In this document: positions 34,267 through 43,083 of the stretch, piece by piece
Position numbering within the stretch: the first letter of the stretch is position 1
Layout: the number at the start of each line of letters is the position of its first letter
NCBI RefSeq assembly: GCF_030656115.1
Contig: NZ_JAUSOO010000123.1
Location: 29,392-93,391 of the forward strand
Reading direction: 5' to 3'
DNA length: 64,000 bases
DNA from: Hydrogenophaga sp.
GTDB lineage: Bacteria; Pseudomonadota; Gammaproteobacteria; Burkholderiales; Burkholderiaceae_C
Translations under genes and position numbers: made by a program
The notes under the pieces: generated by a model
Database searches by the model: none
The model's input: only the letters and a program-made list of their open reading frames with translations
What the model was told of the DNA's origin: nothing

Positions 34267-35361
34267 ATGAAAACCCTGACACACAAAGAAACCGCACCCG
34301 CTGCCGCCCACGGGCTGGATCTGCGGGCACTCACCCGTTGCCTGGCGCCGCACGTGGACGCCGATCTGGCGGGCTTGCAAGCCGAACGCATCAGCGGCGG
34401 CCAGTCGAACCCCACCTGGCGCCTGTCGAGCGGGGACCGGGCCTGGGTGCTGCGCGCCAAGCCCGGCCCGGTGGCCGGCCTGCTGCCGTCGGCGCACGCC
34501 ATCGAACGCGAATTCCGGGTGTTGCAAGCCTTGCGGGGTTCACCGGTGCCGGTGCCGCGAGCCCGTGTGTTGTGCGAAGACGAATCGGTGATCGGGGCGG
34601 CTTTTTATGTGATGGACTGGGTGGACGGGCGGATCCTGCGCGACGCGCGCCTGCCTGGCCTGCCCTTGAGCGAGCGCGCCGCCTACCACCAGGAAGCCCT
34701 GCGCGTGCTCGCTGTGCTGCACCGTGTGGACTGGCGCGGCGCTGGGCTGCAAGACTTTGGCCGCCACAGCGGTTTCTTTGGCCGGCTCATTCACCGCTGG
34801 GGCCAGCAATACCGCGCCAGCGTGGTCGAGCCCGTGGCCGCCATGGAGCGCCTCGCCCAGTGGCTGCCCGGGCACATTCCCAGCGGCGCGGACGGCGAGG
34901 GCAACACCTGCCTGACGCACGGCGACTTCCGGCTGGAAAACCTGATGTTCCACCCCGAGCGCGCGAGCGTGGTCGCGGTGCTGGACTGGGAGCTGGCCAC
35001 GCTGGGCCACCCTTTGAGCGACCTGGCTTACCACTGCCTGGCCTGGCACCTGCCGTGCGGCGTGTTGCGCGGTTTTGGCGATCAGGACCGGGCCGCGCTG
35101 GGCATTCCGAGCGAGCGCGAACACATTGAAAGCTATTGCGCCCAGACGGGCCGCTCGGTGGACGCCGTGCTGGCCGACTGGCCGTTTTACCTCGCCTGCA
35201 ACCTGTTCCGCCTGGGCGCCATTTTGTTGGGCATTGCCGCCAGGGTGCGCGAGGGCACGGCGGCCAACCCCGACGCGCTGGAGATCGCCCGCATGGCGGT
35301 GCCGGTGGCCGAACTGGGTTGGGCCATGGCCCAGGGGCAGGTGCTCACGCACAAGGCCTGA
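34267..35361 (+). CDS. APH-like phosphotransferase of the ACAD10/11 type
   Basis: A kinase-fold protein of 364 residues from ATG 34267. The Brenner motif LTHGDFRLENLMF (about residue 217) and the metal-binding VLDWELATLGHPLSDLAYH are intact, so it should be active. The N-terminal ISGGQSNPTWRL loop is that of the aminoglycoside-phosphotransferase family. Proteins of this branch sit beside acyl-CoA dehydrogenases and, in animal ACAD10/11, are fused to them and phosphorylate 4-hydroxy acids. The acyl-CoA dehydrogenase follows 57 bases later, so a role on a hydroxyacyl intermediate is more likely than antibiotic resistance. Confidence 0.85.
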   Translation: MKTLTHKETAPAAAHGLDLRALTRCLAPHVDADLAGLQAERISGGQSNPTWRLSSGDRAWVLRAKPGPVAGLLPSAHAIEREFRVLQALRGSPVPVPRARVLCEDESVIGAAFYVMDWVDGRILRDARLPGLPLSERAAYHQEALRVLAVLHRVDWRGAGLQDFGRHSGFFGRLIHRWGQQYRASVVEPVAAMERLAQWLPGHIPSGADGEGNTCLTHGDFRLENLMFHPERASVVAVLDWELATLGHPLSDLAYHCLAWHLPCGVLRGFGDQDRAALGIPSEREHIESYCAQTGRSVDAVLADWPFYLACNLFRLGAILLGIAARVREGTAANPDALEIARMAVPVAELGWAMAQGQVLTHKA

Positions 35362-35418
35362 GAGGCTGAGCTGCAACAAGCCCCAGGAACCTTGCTTTAC
35401 TTCACAGGAGTCACTTCC

Positions 35419-36684
35419 ATGCCTTTCTTCATCGAATCGGACAAGACGCGCGCGGTGCGCGAACGCCTGGTGTCTTTTATGGACACCCACATCTACCCCA
35501 ACGAAGCCCGGGTGGCGGCCGAGGCCGCCGCGCAGCGCTGGGACTCGGCCGACGGCTGGAGCACCTGCCCCACGGTGGCGCGGCTCAAGGGGCTGGCGCG
35601 CGAGGCGGGGCTGTGGAACCTGTTCCTGCCGCATTCCGAGCGCGCACCCGAGGGCTTGTCCAACTTCGACTACGCGCCGCTGTGCGAAGTGATGGGCCGG
35701 GTGCACTGGGCCAGCGAGGTGTTCAACTGCAGCGCGCCCGACACCGGCAACATGGAAACGCTGGAGCGCTACGCCAGCGAAGCCTTGAAAGACCGCTGGC
35801 TGGAGCCGCTGCTGCGTGGCGAGATCCGCTCCGCCTTTCTCATGACCGAACCGGCGGTGGCCTCGTCGGATGCGACCAACGTGCAGTGCGACATTCGGCG
35901 CGACGGCGACCACCTGGTGATCAACGGCCGCAAGTGGTGGTCCACCGGCGCCGGCAGCCGGCACTGCAAGGTCTTCATCGTCATGGGCAAGACCGACCCC
36001 GAGGCGCCGCGCCATGCGCAGCAAAGCATGGTGGTGGTGCCCGCCGACACACCCGGTGTGACCGTGTTGCGCGCCGTGCCGGTGTTCGGCTACGACCACG
36101 CGCCGCACGGCCACATGGAGGTGTTGCTGGAAAACGTGCGCGTGCCGGTGGACCACATCCTGCTGGGCGCAGGCCGGGGGTTCGAGATTGCGCAGGGACG
36201 CCTCGGCCCCGGGCGCATCCACCACTGCATGCGCTCCATTGGCGCGGCCGAACGCGCGCTGGAACTCATGTGCCACCGCCTGGCCAGCCGCACCGCGTTT
36301 GGCCAGCCGCTGAGCGAGCAGAGCGTGTGGCACGAGCGCATTGCGAATGCGCGCTGCAAGATCGAACAGGCGCGCCTGCTGACCCTGAAGGCGGCCTGGA
36401 TGATGGACACCGTGGGCAACAAGGCCGCTCAGGCCGAGATCGCGATGATCAAGGTGGTGGCGCCCAGCATGGCCTGTGAGGTCATCGACATGGCGATCCA
36501 GGCGCACGGTGGCGCGGGCGTGAGCGACGACTTCGTGCTCGCCTTCGCCTACGCCGACCAGCGCACCCTGCGCCTGGCCGATGGGCCGGACGAGGTGCAC
36601 CGCCAGGCGCTGGCCAAGCTGGAACTCACCCGCCTGGGCCTGCGCCACAAGCCGGTGGCCGTGCCGGTGACGCGCGGTTGCTGA
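35419..36684 (+). CDS. Acyl-CoA dehydrogenase
   Basis: FAD-dependent alpha,beta-dehydrogenation of an acyl-CoA. 421 residues from ATG 35419, which has a nearby ribosome site (aggag); this start gives [17 protein letters not shown]. Core blocks are [17 protein letters not shown] (flavin and substrate loop), [49 protein letters not shown] and [14 protein letters not shown]. It follows the phosphotransferase and precedes a CoA ligase by 10 bases. The overall pattern is that of the ACAD10/11-like subgroup. Chain length is not predictable. Confidence 0.93.
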   Translation: MPFFIESDKTRAVRERLVSFMDTHIYPNEARVAAEAAAQRWDSADGWSTCPTVARLKGLAREAGLWNLFLPHSERAPEGLSNFDYAPLCEVMGRVHWASEVFNCSAPDTGNMETLERYASEALKDRWLEPLLRGEIRSAFLMTEPAVASSDATNVQCDIRRDGDHLVINGRKWWSTGAGSRHCKVFIVMGKTDPEAPRHAQQSMVVVPADTPGVTVLRAVPVFGYDHAPHGHMEVLLENVRVPVDHILLGAGRGFEIAQGRLGPGRIHHCMRSIGAAERALELMCHRLASRTAFGQPLSEQSVWHERIANARCKIEQARLLTLKAAWMMDTVGNKAAQAEIAMIKVVAPSMACEVIDMAIQAHGGAGVSDDFVLAFAYADQRTLRLADGPDEVHRQALAKLELTRLGLRHKPVAVPVTRGC

Positions 36685-36694
36685 GGGGCGCTGC

Positions 36695-38461
36695 ATGGAT
36701 GCCATGAACACCCCCGCCACCTGGCCCGATGGCCCGCACGCCGCCCACTGGCCGCCAGGCGTGCCGGCGCAACTGAGCCTGCCCCAGGAGCCGCTCTGGG
36801 CCGCCTTCGAGCGCCGCGCCCACACCGAGCCCGAGGCCCAGGCGCTCGAGTTCCTGGGCCGCCCCTTCAGCTGGCGCGAGCTGCACACCGGCGCGTTGCG
36901 CCTGGCCGCCGCGCTGCAGAACCTGGGGGTCCAACCCGGCGACCGCGTGCTGCTGTTCATGCAGAACAGCCCGGCCTATGTGATCGGTTTTCACGCGGTG
37001 CTGCGCGCCGGTGCGGTGGTGGTGCCAGTCAATCCCATGAACAAAGCCGACGAGCTGGGGCACGCCATCGCCGACCCCGGCGCAGCGGTGGCCATGGCCA
37101 CGGCCGACATCGCGCCCGAGTTGCTGAGCGCCGCCGACCGGCAGGCCGCCCAGCCCGTGCTGCACCACCTGGTGGTGGTGGACTGGGCCGATCTGCTGCC
37201 GCCCGCAGGGGCGGGCCGCGAGCACTGGCCCGAGGCGTGGACCGGCTGGCTGCTGGCGCCCCCACCCGCCCTGCGCACCACCACCGTGGCGCTGCACGCC
37301 TGGCGCGCGCTGCTGGCGCGCTCCGCCGAGCCCCGCCCGGTGACCGTGCGGCCCACCGATCTGGCGCTGCTGCCTTACACCAGCGGCACCACCGGCGCGG
37401 CCAAGGGCTGCATGCACACCCACGCCACGCTGATGCACAACGTGGTGGCGGCCGGCCCCTGGCTGGACATGCGCGCGGGCGACGTGGTGCTGGTGGTCAC
37501 GCCCATGTTCCACATCACCGGTCTGGTCATGGGCCTGCTCGCTGCGGTGCACCACGGCTGCCGCCTGGTGCTGCTGCCGCGCTGGGACCGGCGGCAAGCC
37601 GCGCGCGCCATCGAAACCCAGCGCGTGACGCACTGGTCCAATATTCCGACCATGGTGATCGACCTGCTGGCGCTGCCCGGCATCGACCAGATCGACTTGA
37701 GCAGCCTGCGCTACATCGGTGGCGGTGGTGCGGCCATGCCCGAAGCGGTGGCCACCCAGCTGCAGCAGCGCCTGGGGCTGACCTATGTGGAGGGTTACGG
37801 CCTCACCGAAACCGCCGCGCCCACGCACTGCAACCCGCGCCACGCCGCGCGCAGCCACTGTCTGGGCATTCCCTACATCGGTACGCAGGCGCGGGTGGTG
37901 CACCCCGACACGCTGCAGACGCTGCCCACCGGCGAGGTCGGCGAAATTCTCGTCAGCGGGCCGCAGGTGTTTCAGGGTTACTGGCGGCAGGACGCCGCGA
38001 CGCAGCAGGCCTTTGTCGAGATCGATGGCCAGCGCTGGTTCCGCACCGGTGACCTCGGGCGGGTCGATGCCGACGGCTACTTCTTCATGGCCGACCGGCT
38101 CAAACGCATGATCAACGCCAGCGGTTTCAAGGTCTGGCCGGCCGAGGTGGAAGCGCATCTGCACCAGCACCCGGCGGTGCAGGAGGCTTGCGTGATTGCG
38201 GTGCGCGACCCCTACCGGGGCGAAAGCGTCAAGGCGGTGATCGTGCCCCGCGCCGAACACGGCCACACCCTGCAGCCCGAAGACGTGATGGCCTGGGCCC
38301 GCCGCCACATGGCGGTCTACAAGGTGCCGCGCAGCGTGGAACTGGTGCAGACCCTGCCGCGCAGCGCCTCGGGCAAGGTGTTGTGGCGCGTGTTGCAGGC
38401 CGAAGAAGATCGGCGCAGCACCCCAGACCCCGGGCCGGCGGCCACCACCCCGAGCACCTGA
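36695..38461 (+). CDS. Acyl-CoA ligase (AMP-binding family)
   Basis: Activates a carboxylic acid to its CoA ester through an acyl-adenylate. 588 residues. The P-loop-like LLPYTSGTTGAAKGCMHTHA is at about residue 225; the YVEGYGLTETAAPTH motif and the RTGDLGRVDADGYFFMADR hinge are intact, and the catalytic lysine is in SASGKVLWRVL near the C-terminus. A short C-terminal tail is low-complexity. It is the third gene of the acyl-CoA operon and likely makes the substrate for the dehydrogenase. The acid is unknown. Confidence 0.93.
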   Translation: MDAMNTPATWPDGPHAAHWPPGVPAQLSLPQEPLWAAFERRAHTEPEAQALEFLGRPFSWRELHTGALRLAAALQNLGVQPGDRVLLFMQNSPAYVIGFHAVLRAGAVVVPVNPMNKADELGHAIADPGAAVAMATADIAPELLSAADRQAAQPVLHHLVVVDWADLLPPAGAGREHWPEAWTGWLLAPPPALRTTTVALHAWRALLARSAEPRPVTVRPTDLALLPYTSGTTGAAKGCMHTHATLMHNVVAAGPWLDMRAGDVVLVVTPMFHITGLVMGLLAAVHHGCRLVLLPRWDRRQAARAIETQRVTHWSNIPTMVIDLLALPGIDQIDLSSLRYIGGGGAAMPEAVATQLQQRLGLTYVEGYGLTETAAPTHCNPRHAARSHCLGIPYIGTQARVVHPDTLQTLPTGEVGEILVSGPQVFQGYWRQDAATQQAFVEIDGQRWFRTGDLGRVDADGYFFMADRLKRMINASGFKVWPAEVEAHLHQHPAVQEACVIAVRDPYRGESVKAVIVPRAEHGHTLQPEDVMAWARRHMAVYKVPRSVELVQTLPRSASGKVLWRVLQAEEDRRSTPDPGPAATTPST

Positions 38462-38498
38462 TTTTTCACCCCCCGTAGTTCAACAGAAGGAGACAAGC

Positions 38499-39482
38499 AT
38501 GAAGACCCATCCCATTCAGCGACGCCGCATCACCCAGGCCCTGCTGGCCAGCCTCGTGGCCGTGGGGCTGCCCAGTGCAGCGCTGGCGCAGGACGCGCCA
38601 GCGAAGATCCTGGTCGGCTTCCCCGCAGGCGGCTCGTTCGACACCATTGCCCGCGTGCTGGCCGAGAAGCTCAAGACCGAGTTCAACCGCCCGGTGCTGG
38701 TGGAGAACAAATCCGGCGCCGGTGGCCGCATTGCGGTGGAAACGCTCAAAGCGGCTCCGAACGACGGCAGTGTGGTGATGCTCGGGCCAGACGCGCTGCG
38801 TTCCCTGTATCCCTTCACCTTCAAGAAACTGAACTACGACCCCATCAAAGACCTGGTGCCCGTGGGAACGGTCAGTGAATTTGCCTTTGCCATGGCCAGT
38901 GGTGCCGAACCCAGGGTGGACAACCTGGCCGAATTTGTGACCTGGGCCAAAAAGAACCCCGCGCAAGCCAACTACGGCATCCCCGCCCGTGGCGCCCCTC
39001 ACCACTTCTTCGGCATGGTGCTGGGCGACGCCATCGGCGTGAAAATGCTCGACGTACCGTTTCAGGGCAGCGCGCCCATGGCCTCCGCGCTCATGGGCGG
39101 GCACATCAGCTCCAGCATCGATGTGCTCTCCAGCCTGGTCGAGTCGCACAAGTCCGGCAAGCTCAAGGTGCTGGCGGTGTCGTCCGAGCAGCGCGACCCC
39201 CAGTTGCCCGACGTGCCCACCTTCGCCGAACAGGGCTACCCCAGCATCACCGGCATGGGTTTTAACGCGCTGTACGCCCCGGCGGGCACACCCGCCAACG
39301 TGGTGCTGACCTGGAACAAAGCGCTGGCCAAGGTGTTGGCCATGCCCGATGTGAAGGCGCGCCTGCAGACCATGGGCTTTCACCCGGTGGGCCGGTCACC
39401 CGAAGAGTTGGCCGCGCGCGGTGCCCAGTCGGCCAAGCGCTGGGAGCCGGTGATCAAGGCATCGGGTTTCACAGCCGACTGA
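38499..39482 (+). CDS. Bug/TctC-family periplasmic solute-binding protein
   Basis: Extracytoplasmic receptor of the tripartite tricarboxylate transporter type, 327 residues, with a signal peptide (about residues 1-30, ending PSAALAQDAP). LVGFPAGGSFDTIARVLAEKL and VENKSGAGGRIAVETL are the ligand-binding hallmarks. Betaproteobacteria carry many such genes without dedicated TctAB membrane subunits, as here. Its position 37 bases after the CoA ligase suggests that it binds the acid the cluster degrades. Confidence 0.92.
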   Translation: MKTHPIQRRRITQALLASLVAVGLPSAALAQDAPAKILVGFPAGGSFDTIARVLAEKLKTEFNRPVLVENKSGAGGRIAVETLKAAPNDGSVVMLGPDALRSLYPFTFKKLNYDPIKDLVPVGTVSEFAFAMASGAEPRVDNLAEFVTWAKKNPAQANYGIPARGAPHHFFGMVLGDAIGVKMLDVPFQGSAPMASALMGGHISSSIDVLSSLVESHKSGKLKVLAVSSEQRDPQLPDVPTFAEQGYPSITGMGFNALYAPAGTPANVVLTWNKALAKVLAMPDVKARLQTMGFHPVGRSPEELAARGAQSAKRWEPVIKASGFTAD

Positions 39483-39551
39483 GGGGGGTGATCGACAGGG
39501 CAGGGGCTGGCATACACTGCCAGTCCCTTCGCTCTCCCGCAGCTTTGCCCG

Positions 39552-40277
39552 ATGGACATCGAAAAACTCCAGCTCCAACCCGCCTACCGCGTCGTCTCCG
39601 ACGATCTGCGCCAGCGCATCGTGCGCGGTGAGGTGCTGCAGGGCGATGCGATTCCCACCGAAGGGGAGCTGGCCGCCAGCTACGGCGTGCACCGTTCCAC
39701 CATCCGGGAAGGCCTGCGCCAGCTGGAACAGGACGGCCTGCTGCGCCGGGAGGGCAAAAAGCTGGTGGTCAGCATTCCGCGCCACAGCGACCTGGCCAAC
39801 GCCGCCGAGCGTGCGCTGCGCATGCACCAGGTGACCTTTCGCGACGTGTGGGAGGTGGCGTCTTCGCTCGAACCGCTGTGCGCGCAACTGGCGGCCGAAC
39901 GCATCACGCCCGACGAACTGGCGGCCGTGGCCCGCAACCTGGAGCGCACCGCCGCCACCGTGGCCGCGGGCCAAACGGCCGTGACCAGCACCATCGAATT
40001 TCAGGCCCTGGTGGCCGAGGCCACACACAACCAGGCGCTGCAGTTGGCGCGGGCGCCGGTGAGCCAGCTCATGCGGGCGGGCTACGCGGCCATTGCGCCG
40101 GCGTTGCCGCAGTCCGGTGAACGCTTGCTGGAGGCGCACCGCCACGTGCTCGATGCGCTGCAACGCCACGACGCCGAGGCCGCCGTGCAGTGGACGCGCA
40201 AGCACCTGGTGGACTACCGGCGCGGCTGCGAGTACGCCGGGCTGGACCTGGATGCCCCGATTCCATTGGGTGTCTGA
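39552..40277 (+). CDS. GntR-family regulator, FadR subfamily
   Basis: A one-component regulator of 241 residues. The winged HTH is at about residues 15-75 (IPTEGELAASYGVHRSTIRE, then LRQLEQDGLL). The C-terminal all-helical FCD ligand domain starts near FRDVWEVASSLEPLCAQLAAE and ends with LEAHRHVLDALQRHDAEAA, whose His and the upstream Asp/His are the usual metal/acid ligands. It closes the acyl-CoA cluster and is the likely ligand of the palindrome at 34234. A short inverted repeat (CTGGCA, five bases, TGCCAG, 39507-39523) lies in front of the gene and may be an own-promoter site. Confidence 0.9.
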   Translation: MDIEKLQLQPAYRVVSDDLRQRIVRGEVLQGDAIPTEGELAASYGVHRSTIREGLRQLEQDGLLRREGKKLVVSIPRHSDLANAAERALRMHQVTFRDVWEVASSLEPLCAQLAAERITPDELAAVARNLERTAATVAAGQTAVTSTIEFQALVAEATHNQALQLARAPVSQLMRAGYAAIAPALPQSGERLLEAHRHVLDALQRHDAEAAVQWTRKHLVDYRRGCEYAGLDLDAPIPLGV

Positions 40278-40343
40278 GAAGCTGAGCCCTCAGCGCAAGC
40301 CAAACAGCGCCGCCAGCGCCACCCTTGGTCGCTGTGGCCTGAC

Positions 40344-40572
40344 ATGCATTGGCAGATGTCCAGAACCCCGGTGATCAACCAGGCCATTTCCAACGCGTGG
40401 TTGCGGGAGCAAGGTTTGCTCAGTGTCAAAGACCTGTGGTGCAAGGCACAGGGTTGCACGGAAAAGAAGGGGAAAGCTTCGTCGAGCGTGCCAACTTGGT
40501 TGTTCCGCCCACTGCGGACCCGCACGGCGGGTGGTGTGGGGGGCGACGGTTAGAAGCCGTTGCCTACCCGAT
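40344..40572 (+). pseudogene. 3' remnant of a group II intron (maturase C-terminus plus domains V-VI)
   Basis: This segment reads SRTPVINQAISNAWLREQGL and LLSVKDLWCKAQG in one frame, which resembles the C-terminal end of intron-encoded reverse transcriptase/maturases. About 60 bases later comes a domain-V-like hairpin (CCGCCC 40505-40510 with GGGTGG 40529-40534, inner TGCG/CGCA around a GACC loop). A domain-VI-like stem follows (GGCGACGG 40542-40549 with CCGTTGCC 40557-40564). The segment ends cctacccgat, as many bacterial group II introns do. No reverse-transcriptase domain or intron 5' end is present, so this is a truncated relic. The 318-base space between neighbouring genes is otherwise empty. 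Confidence 0.7.
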
Positions 40573-40595
40573 TCGGCATCACTGCGCGCCGGAGA

Positions 40596-41054
40596 CTAAA
40601 AGAAGTTTTCGGGCCACAGAAATGCGGGGAGGTGCTGCCGGATGAGATTGGCCTGCGCCTGATAGCCCCGAGCTTCTAACTCACGAAGGAAGTATGGCCA
40701 CGGCGGAATGTTGCTGGTGTAGACCTCAACCGACGAAGTAGACATTCCGCCTCCCGCAGATGTAGACAAGCCACCGTATTGCGCCGTGGAAAGCCCGCCA
40801 TACTGCGTCGTTGATAGACCGCCATATTGGGACGTTGACAGCCCACCGTACTGAGAAGTGGATAGGCCACCATACTGTGAAGTGGACATTCCTCCGTACT
40901 GGGAAGTAGATAAGCCGCCGTATTGCGAAGTAGAGGCTCCGCCGTATTGTGACGTTGACATTCCACCGTACTGTGCTGTCGAAAGACCACCGCCTTGCGC
41001 AGTGCTGAGATTGCGCGGCCACGTTCTCATGGCTGGAATTTCTGGTCTCGCCAT
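40596..41054 (-). CDS. Octapeptide-repeat protein of unknown function
   Basis: 152 residues from ATG 41054, with a GGAGA ribosome site about seven bases upstream; an in-frame start 12 codons earlier is less likely. After a 15-residue leader come twelve tandem octapeptides (residues 16-111) with consensus L/M-S-T-S/A-Q-Y-G-G. A C-terminal segment with YTSNIPPWPYFLRELEARGY and LIRQHLPAFLWPENFF forms an amphipathic, aromatic-rich end. No signal peptide or enzyme motif is visible. Similar Gly/Tyr/Thr repeat proteins with an NIPPWP-type tail exist, in my recollection, but their function is not known to me. Synonymous codons vary strongly between repeats while the amino acids hold, a sign of selection on the protein. 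It lies in a less GC-rich accessory patch. Confidence 0.72.
   Translation of the reverse strand: MARPEIPAMRTWPRNLSTAQGGGLSTAQYGGMSTSQYGGASTSQYGGLSTSQYGGMSTSQYGGLSTSQYGGLSTSQYGGLSTTQYGGLSTAQYGGLSTSAGGGMSTSSVEVYTSNIPPWPYFLRELEARGYQAQANLIRQHLPAFLWPENFF
40722..41009 (-). repeat. Twelve tandem 24-bp coding repeats
   Basis: These encode the octapeptide array. The DNA copies share the pattern gcc-gta/atac-tg...gac/agt with many synonymous changes. Because the unit is a multiple of three and lacks stops, all frames stay open here, which explains the extra reading frames across the gene. Confidence 0.85.
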
Positions 41055-41565
41055 CAAACTTCTCCAAAGGTTACTTGTAATGCCGAACACTTAGCGTTTA
41101 ACTACCGCACCAGCCAAGCCAGCCAGCGGCGGTGACGTCATTCGCGGTAGATGAACCATGTTGAGCCAAACCGCAGCAGAGACGGTGGTGTGGGAATCAA
41201 CGGAATAGGGGATTGATGATTTCACCCCCCCGCCATGGGAAGTCATTATGGCTTGACTGGGTACCTGCAAAGGCCTTTTTCGGGCCACAGTTCCGGTCTG
41301 TTGCGCGGCCACCGCCACATTTTTCCCAGCGCGTGAGCGGTGCAATCGGGCAGCCCAGCCAAGCGCCCACACACCCACCTGGCGCAACTGTTTGTTGAGC
41401 AGTTGAACCAGGGGTTTGAGGTGTTCATAAAAGCGCCCCTTGCGCGCCCTGAGGGGGTCAAGTCTCGTATTGCAAGACGCAGGCGCCAAGCGGTAATTTC
41501 TTGAAATACAAGACCTGACCCCGTTGTACTGTGCCAAGCCTTTTCTGCATCACCAGCCAAACCCG
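41055..41565. other. Intergenic accessory stretch of 511 bases
   Basis: No convincing gene. Open frames on both strands are short and show no family motif. A minus-strand piece reading GRFYEHLKPLVQLLNKQLRQ could be a decayed fragment of something mobile, but I cannot identify it. The right end carries a REP-like inverted repeat, listed separately. Confidence 0.5.
41454..41522. repeat. REP-like imperfect inverted repeat, 23-base arms
   Basis: The left arm (41454-41476) begins GGGGTCAAGTCTCGTATTG and the right arm (41500-41522) is its reverse complement with three mismatches (ends ACAAGACCTGACCCC). A 23-base spacer separates them. Arms of the form GGGGTCAGGTCTTGTATTTC are, in my experience, recurrent in betaproteobacteria near REP-associated transposases and other mobile remnants. 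No transposase gene is present here. Confidence 0.7.
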
Positions 41566-42417
41566 CTACCGCACCACGGGCAAGCCAAACAACCCGGCCA
41601 GCGCCTCCCGGTACTGCGCTTGGCCGACCGAGTGGGTGTTGTGGTGCGAACCGCCTTCCACCAGCACAAACGCTTTGGGTTCGGTGGCGGCATCAAACAG
41701 TTTGCGGCCCAGTTCGGGGCTGATCAGGCGGTCTTGGCTGCCGTGCACCACCAGCAGCGGCGAGCCGATGTGGGGCACCCGCTTCACCGCTTCAAAGCGC
41801 TGGGTGATCAGCGGCGACACGGGCAGCCAGCCCCATTTGAAGGTGCTCACCACGTCCGGGATGGAACTGAACGTGCCTTCGACCAGCGTGCCGGTTTCGT
41901 CGGGCACCTGCGCGGCGAGTTCGATGGCGATGGCACCGCCCAGCGAGTGGCCGAAGATGTAGCGCGGGCGGCTTGGGTATTGCTGGCCCAGCCAGTCCCA
42001 GGCGGCGCGGGCGTCTTCGGCGGCCAGGGTTTCTGACGGCAGTTCGTTGGTGCTTTGGCCAAAGCCCCGGTAGTCCACGCCCAGCACCGAAAAACCCAGC
42101 GCTTGCATGCGCCGCATGCGAAAGGCCGAGCCGGTCACGTTCCAGCGGGCGCCGTGCAAATACAGCAGCACCGGCGCATCGGTGCGGGCATCGAAGCTTT
42201 CGTGCGGCACCCACAGGCCGTGCAGCCGCACCGGCTGGCCGGTTTCGCGGGACTGGAAGTCGATCCACACATCGGCCATGCCCTCGGCGGCTTCGGCCCC
42301 GCGCGACCAGCTGCGGTCGGACGGCTGGAAGATCCATTCGCGTTGGCGTTCGTCCAGCGAGGCGCAACCCGCGAGCAAACCGAGGGTGGCGATGAGGGCA
42401 AGGAACAGGCGGTTCAT
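41566..42417 (-). CDS. Alpha/beta-hydrolase lipoprotein
   Basis: A protein of 283 residues with a lipoprotein signal (MNRLFLALIATLGLLAGCAS, lipid-bearing Cys18), so it should be membrane-anchored in the periplasm. The nucleophile elbow is IFGHSLGGAIAIE; VLLYLHGARWNVTGS carries the oxyanion HG, GVDYRGFGQST follows, then the Asp loop (VVHGSQDRLISPE) and the catalytic His near VEGGSHHNTH. It belongs to the YqiA/BAAT-like serine-hydrolase group. The ester or amide substrate is unknown. It is divergent from the HIT gene with 76 bases between them. Confidence 0.9.
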   Translation of the reverse strand: MNRLFLALIATLGLLAGCASLDERQREWIFQPSDRSWSRGAEAAEGMADVWIDFQSRETGQPVRLHGLWVPHESFDARTDAPVLLYLHGARWNVTGSAFRMRRMQALGFSVLGVDYRGFGQSTNELPSETLAAEDARAAWDWLGQQYPSRPRYIFGHSLGGAIAIELAAQVPDETGTLVEGTFSSIPDVVSTFKWGWLPVSPLITQRFEAVKRVPHIGSPLLVVHGSQDRLISPELGRKLFDAATEPKAFVLVEGGSHHNTHSVGQAQYREALAGLFGLPVVR

Positions 42418-42493
42418 GGGGGCGGTGGAGGCGCTCTGGCGGGGGAAAGTTCAAGGCAGAATGGCCTTTTGGCTTTCTATAAGGCTTTCCAGC

Positions 42494-42898
42494 ATGACCG
42501 ATACCGTCTTTACCCGCATCGTCCGCCGCGAAATCCCCGCTGCCATCGTGTTTGAGGACGATCAGGTGATCGCCTTCATGGACGCCGGGCAGGTGAACCC
42601 CGGCCACGTGCTGGTGGCCACCAAACGCCAGGTTGAAACGGTGATGGAGCTGAGCGAGGCCGAGGCCGGGCACCTGTTTGCCATCGCCACCCGGGTGGCC
42701 AAAGCGGTGCAGGCGGCGTTTGAGCCCACCGGCATCACGCTGCTGCAAACCAACAAGCCCGACGGCTGGCAAACCGTGCCGCATGTGCATGTGCACGTGT
42801 TGCCCCGGCACGCCAACGACGGCGTGGGTCTGGAATGGCCCCGCAAAGATCCGCCGCTGGCGGAGCTGCAGGCGCTGGCGGCGCGCATCCCGCTTTGA
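42494..42898 (+). CDS. HIT-family nucleotide hydrolase/transferase
   Basis: A protein of 134 residues from ATG 42494 (MTDTVFTRIVRREIPAAIVF); a longer frame upstream reverses the hydrolase gene. The histidine triad is HVHVHVLPR, with H97, H99 and H101. FMDAGQVNPGHVLVATKRQVE is the nucleotide-binding part. HIT proteins of this (Hint/HinT) branch cleave AMP from amino or phosphoramidate conjugates. It stands alone, and the 185 bases after it contain nothing recognisable. Confidence 0.93.
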   Translation: MTDTVFTRIVRREIPAAIVFEDDQVIAFMDAGQVNPGHVLVATKRQVETVMELSEAEAGHLFAIATRVAKAVQAAFEPTGITLLQTNKPDGWQTVPHVHVHVLPRHANDGVGLEWPRKDPPLAELQALAARIPL

Positions 42899-43083
42899 TG
42901 ATGCGCGGGCCGGGTCGAAGGCCCCACCGGGTGCCCTCCAGCGCACGGGGCACCGGTGGTGGGCGGGCGAGCACGACCGCGGCGCGTTTCTGGCGCATGC
43001 GGCCCCCCATGCCGAGGGGCTGAAAGCCCTGCGCGTCCATCACAATACGCGAACAACAACGCGACAGCCACCGGAGACAGGAC

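Noticed and set aside
34267..35361. Aminoglycoside resistance gene
   Set aside because: The kinase fold is right, but the sequence pattern and its acyl-CoA dehydrogenase neighbour indicate the ACAD10/11-type branch.
40722..41009. CRISPR-like short tandem repeats
   Set aside because: The 24-base units are contiguous with no spacers and encode a clean octapeptide array.
40676..41067. Alternative minus-strand frames across the octapeptide gene
   Set aside because: They stay open only because the repeat length is a multiple of three; they lack a ribosome site and a plausible product.
41091..41537. Minus-strand open frame of 148 codons
   Set aside because: No motif, no ribosome site and it runs through the REP-like repeat; treated as intergenic.
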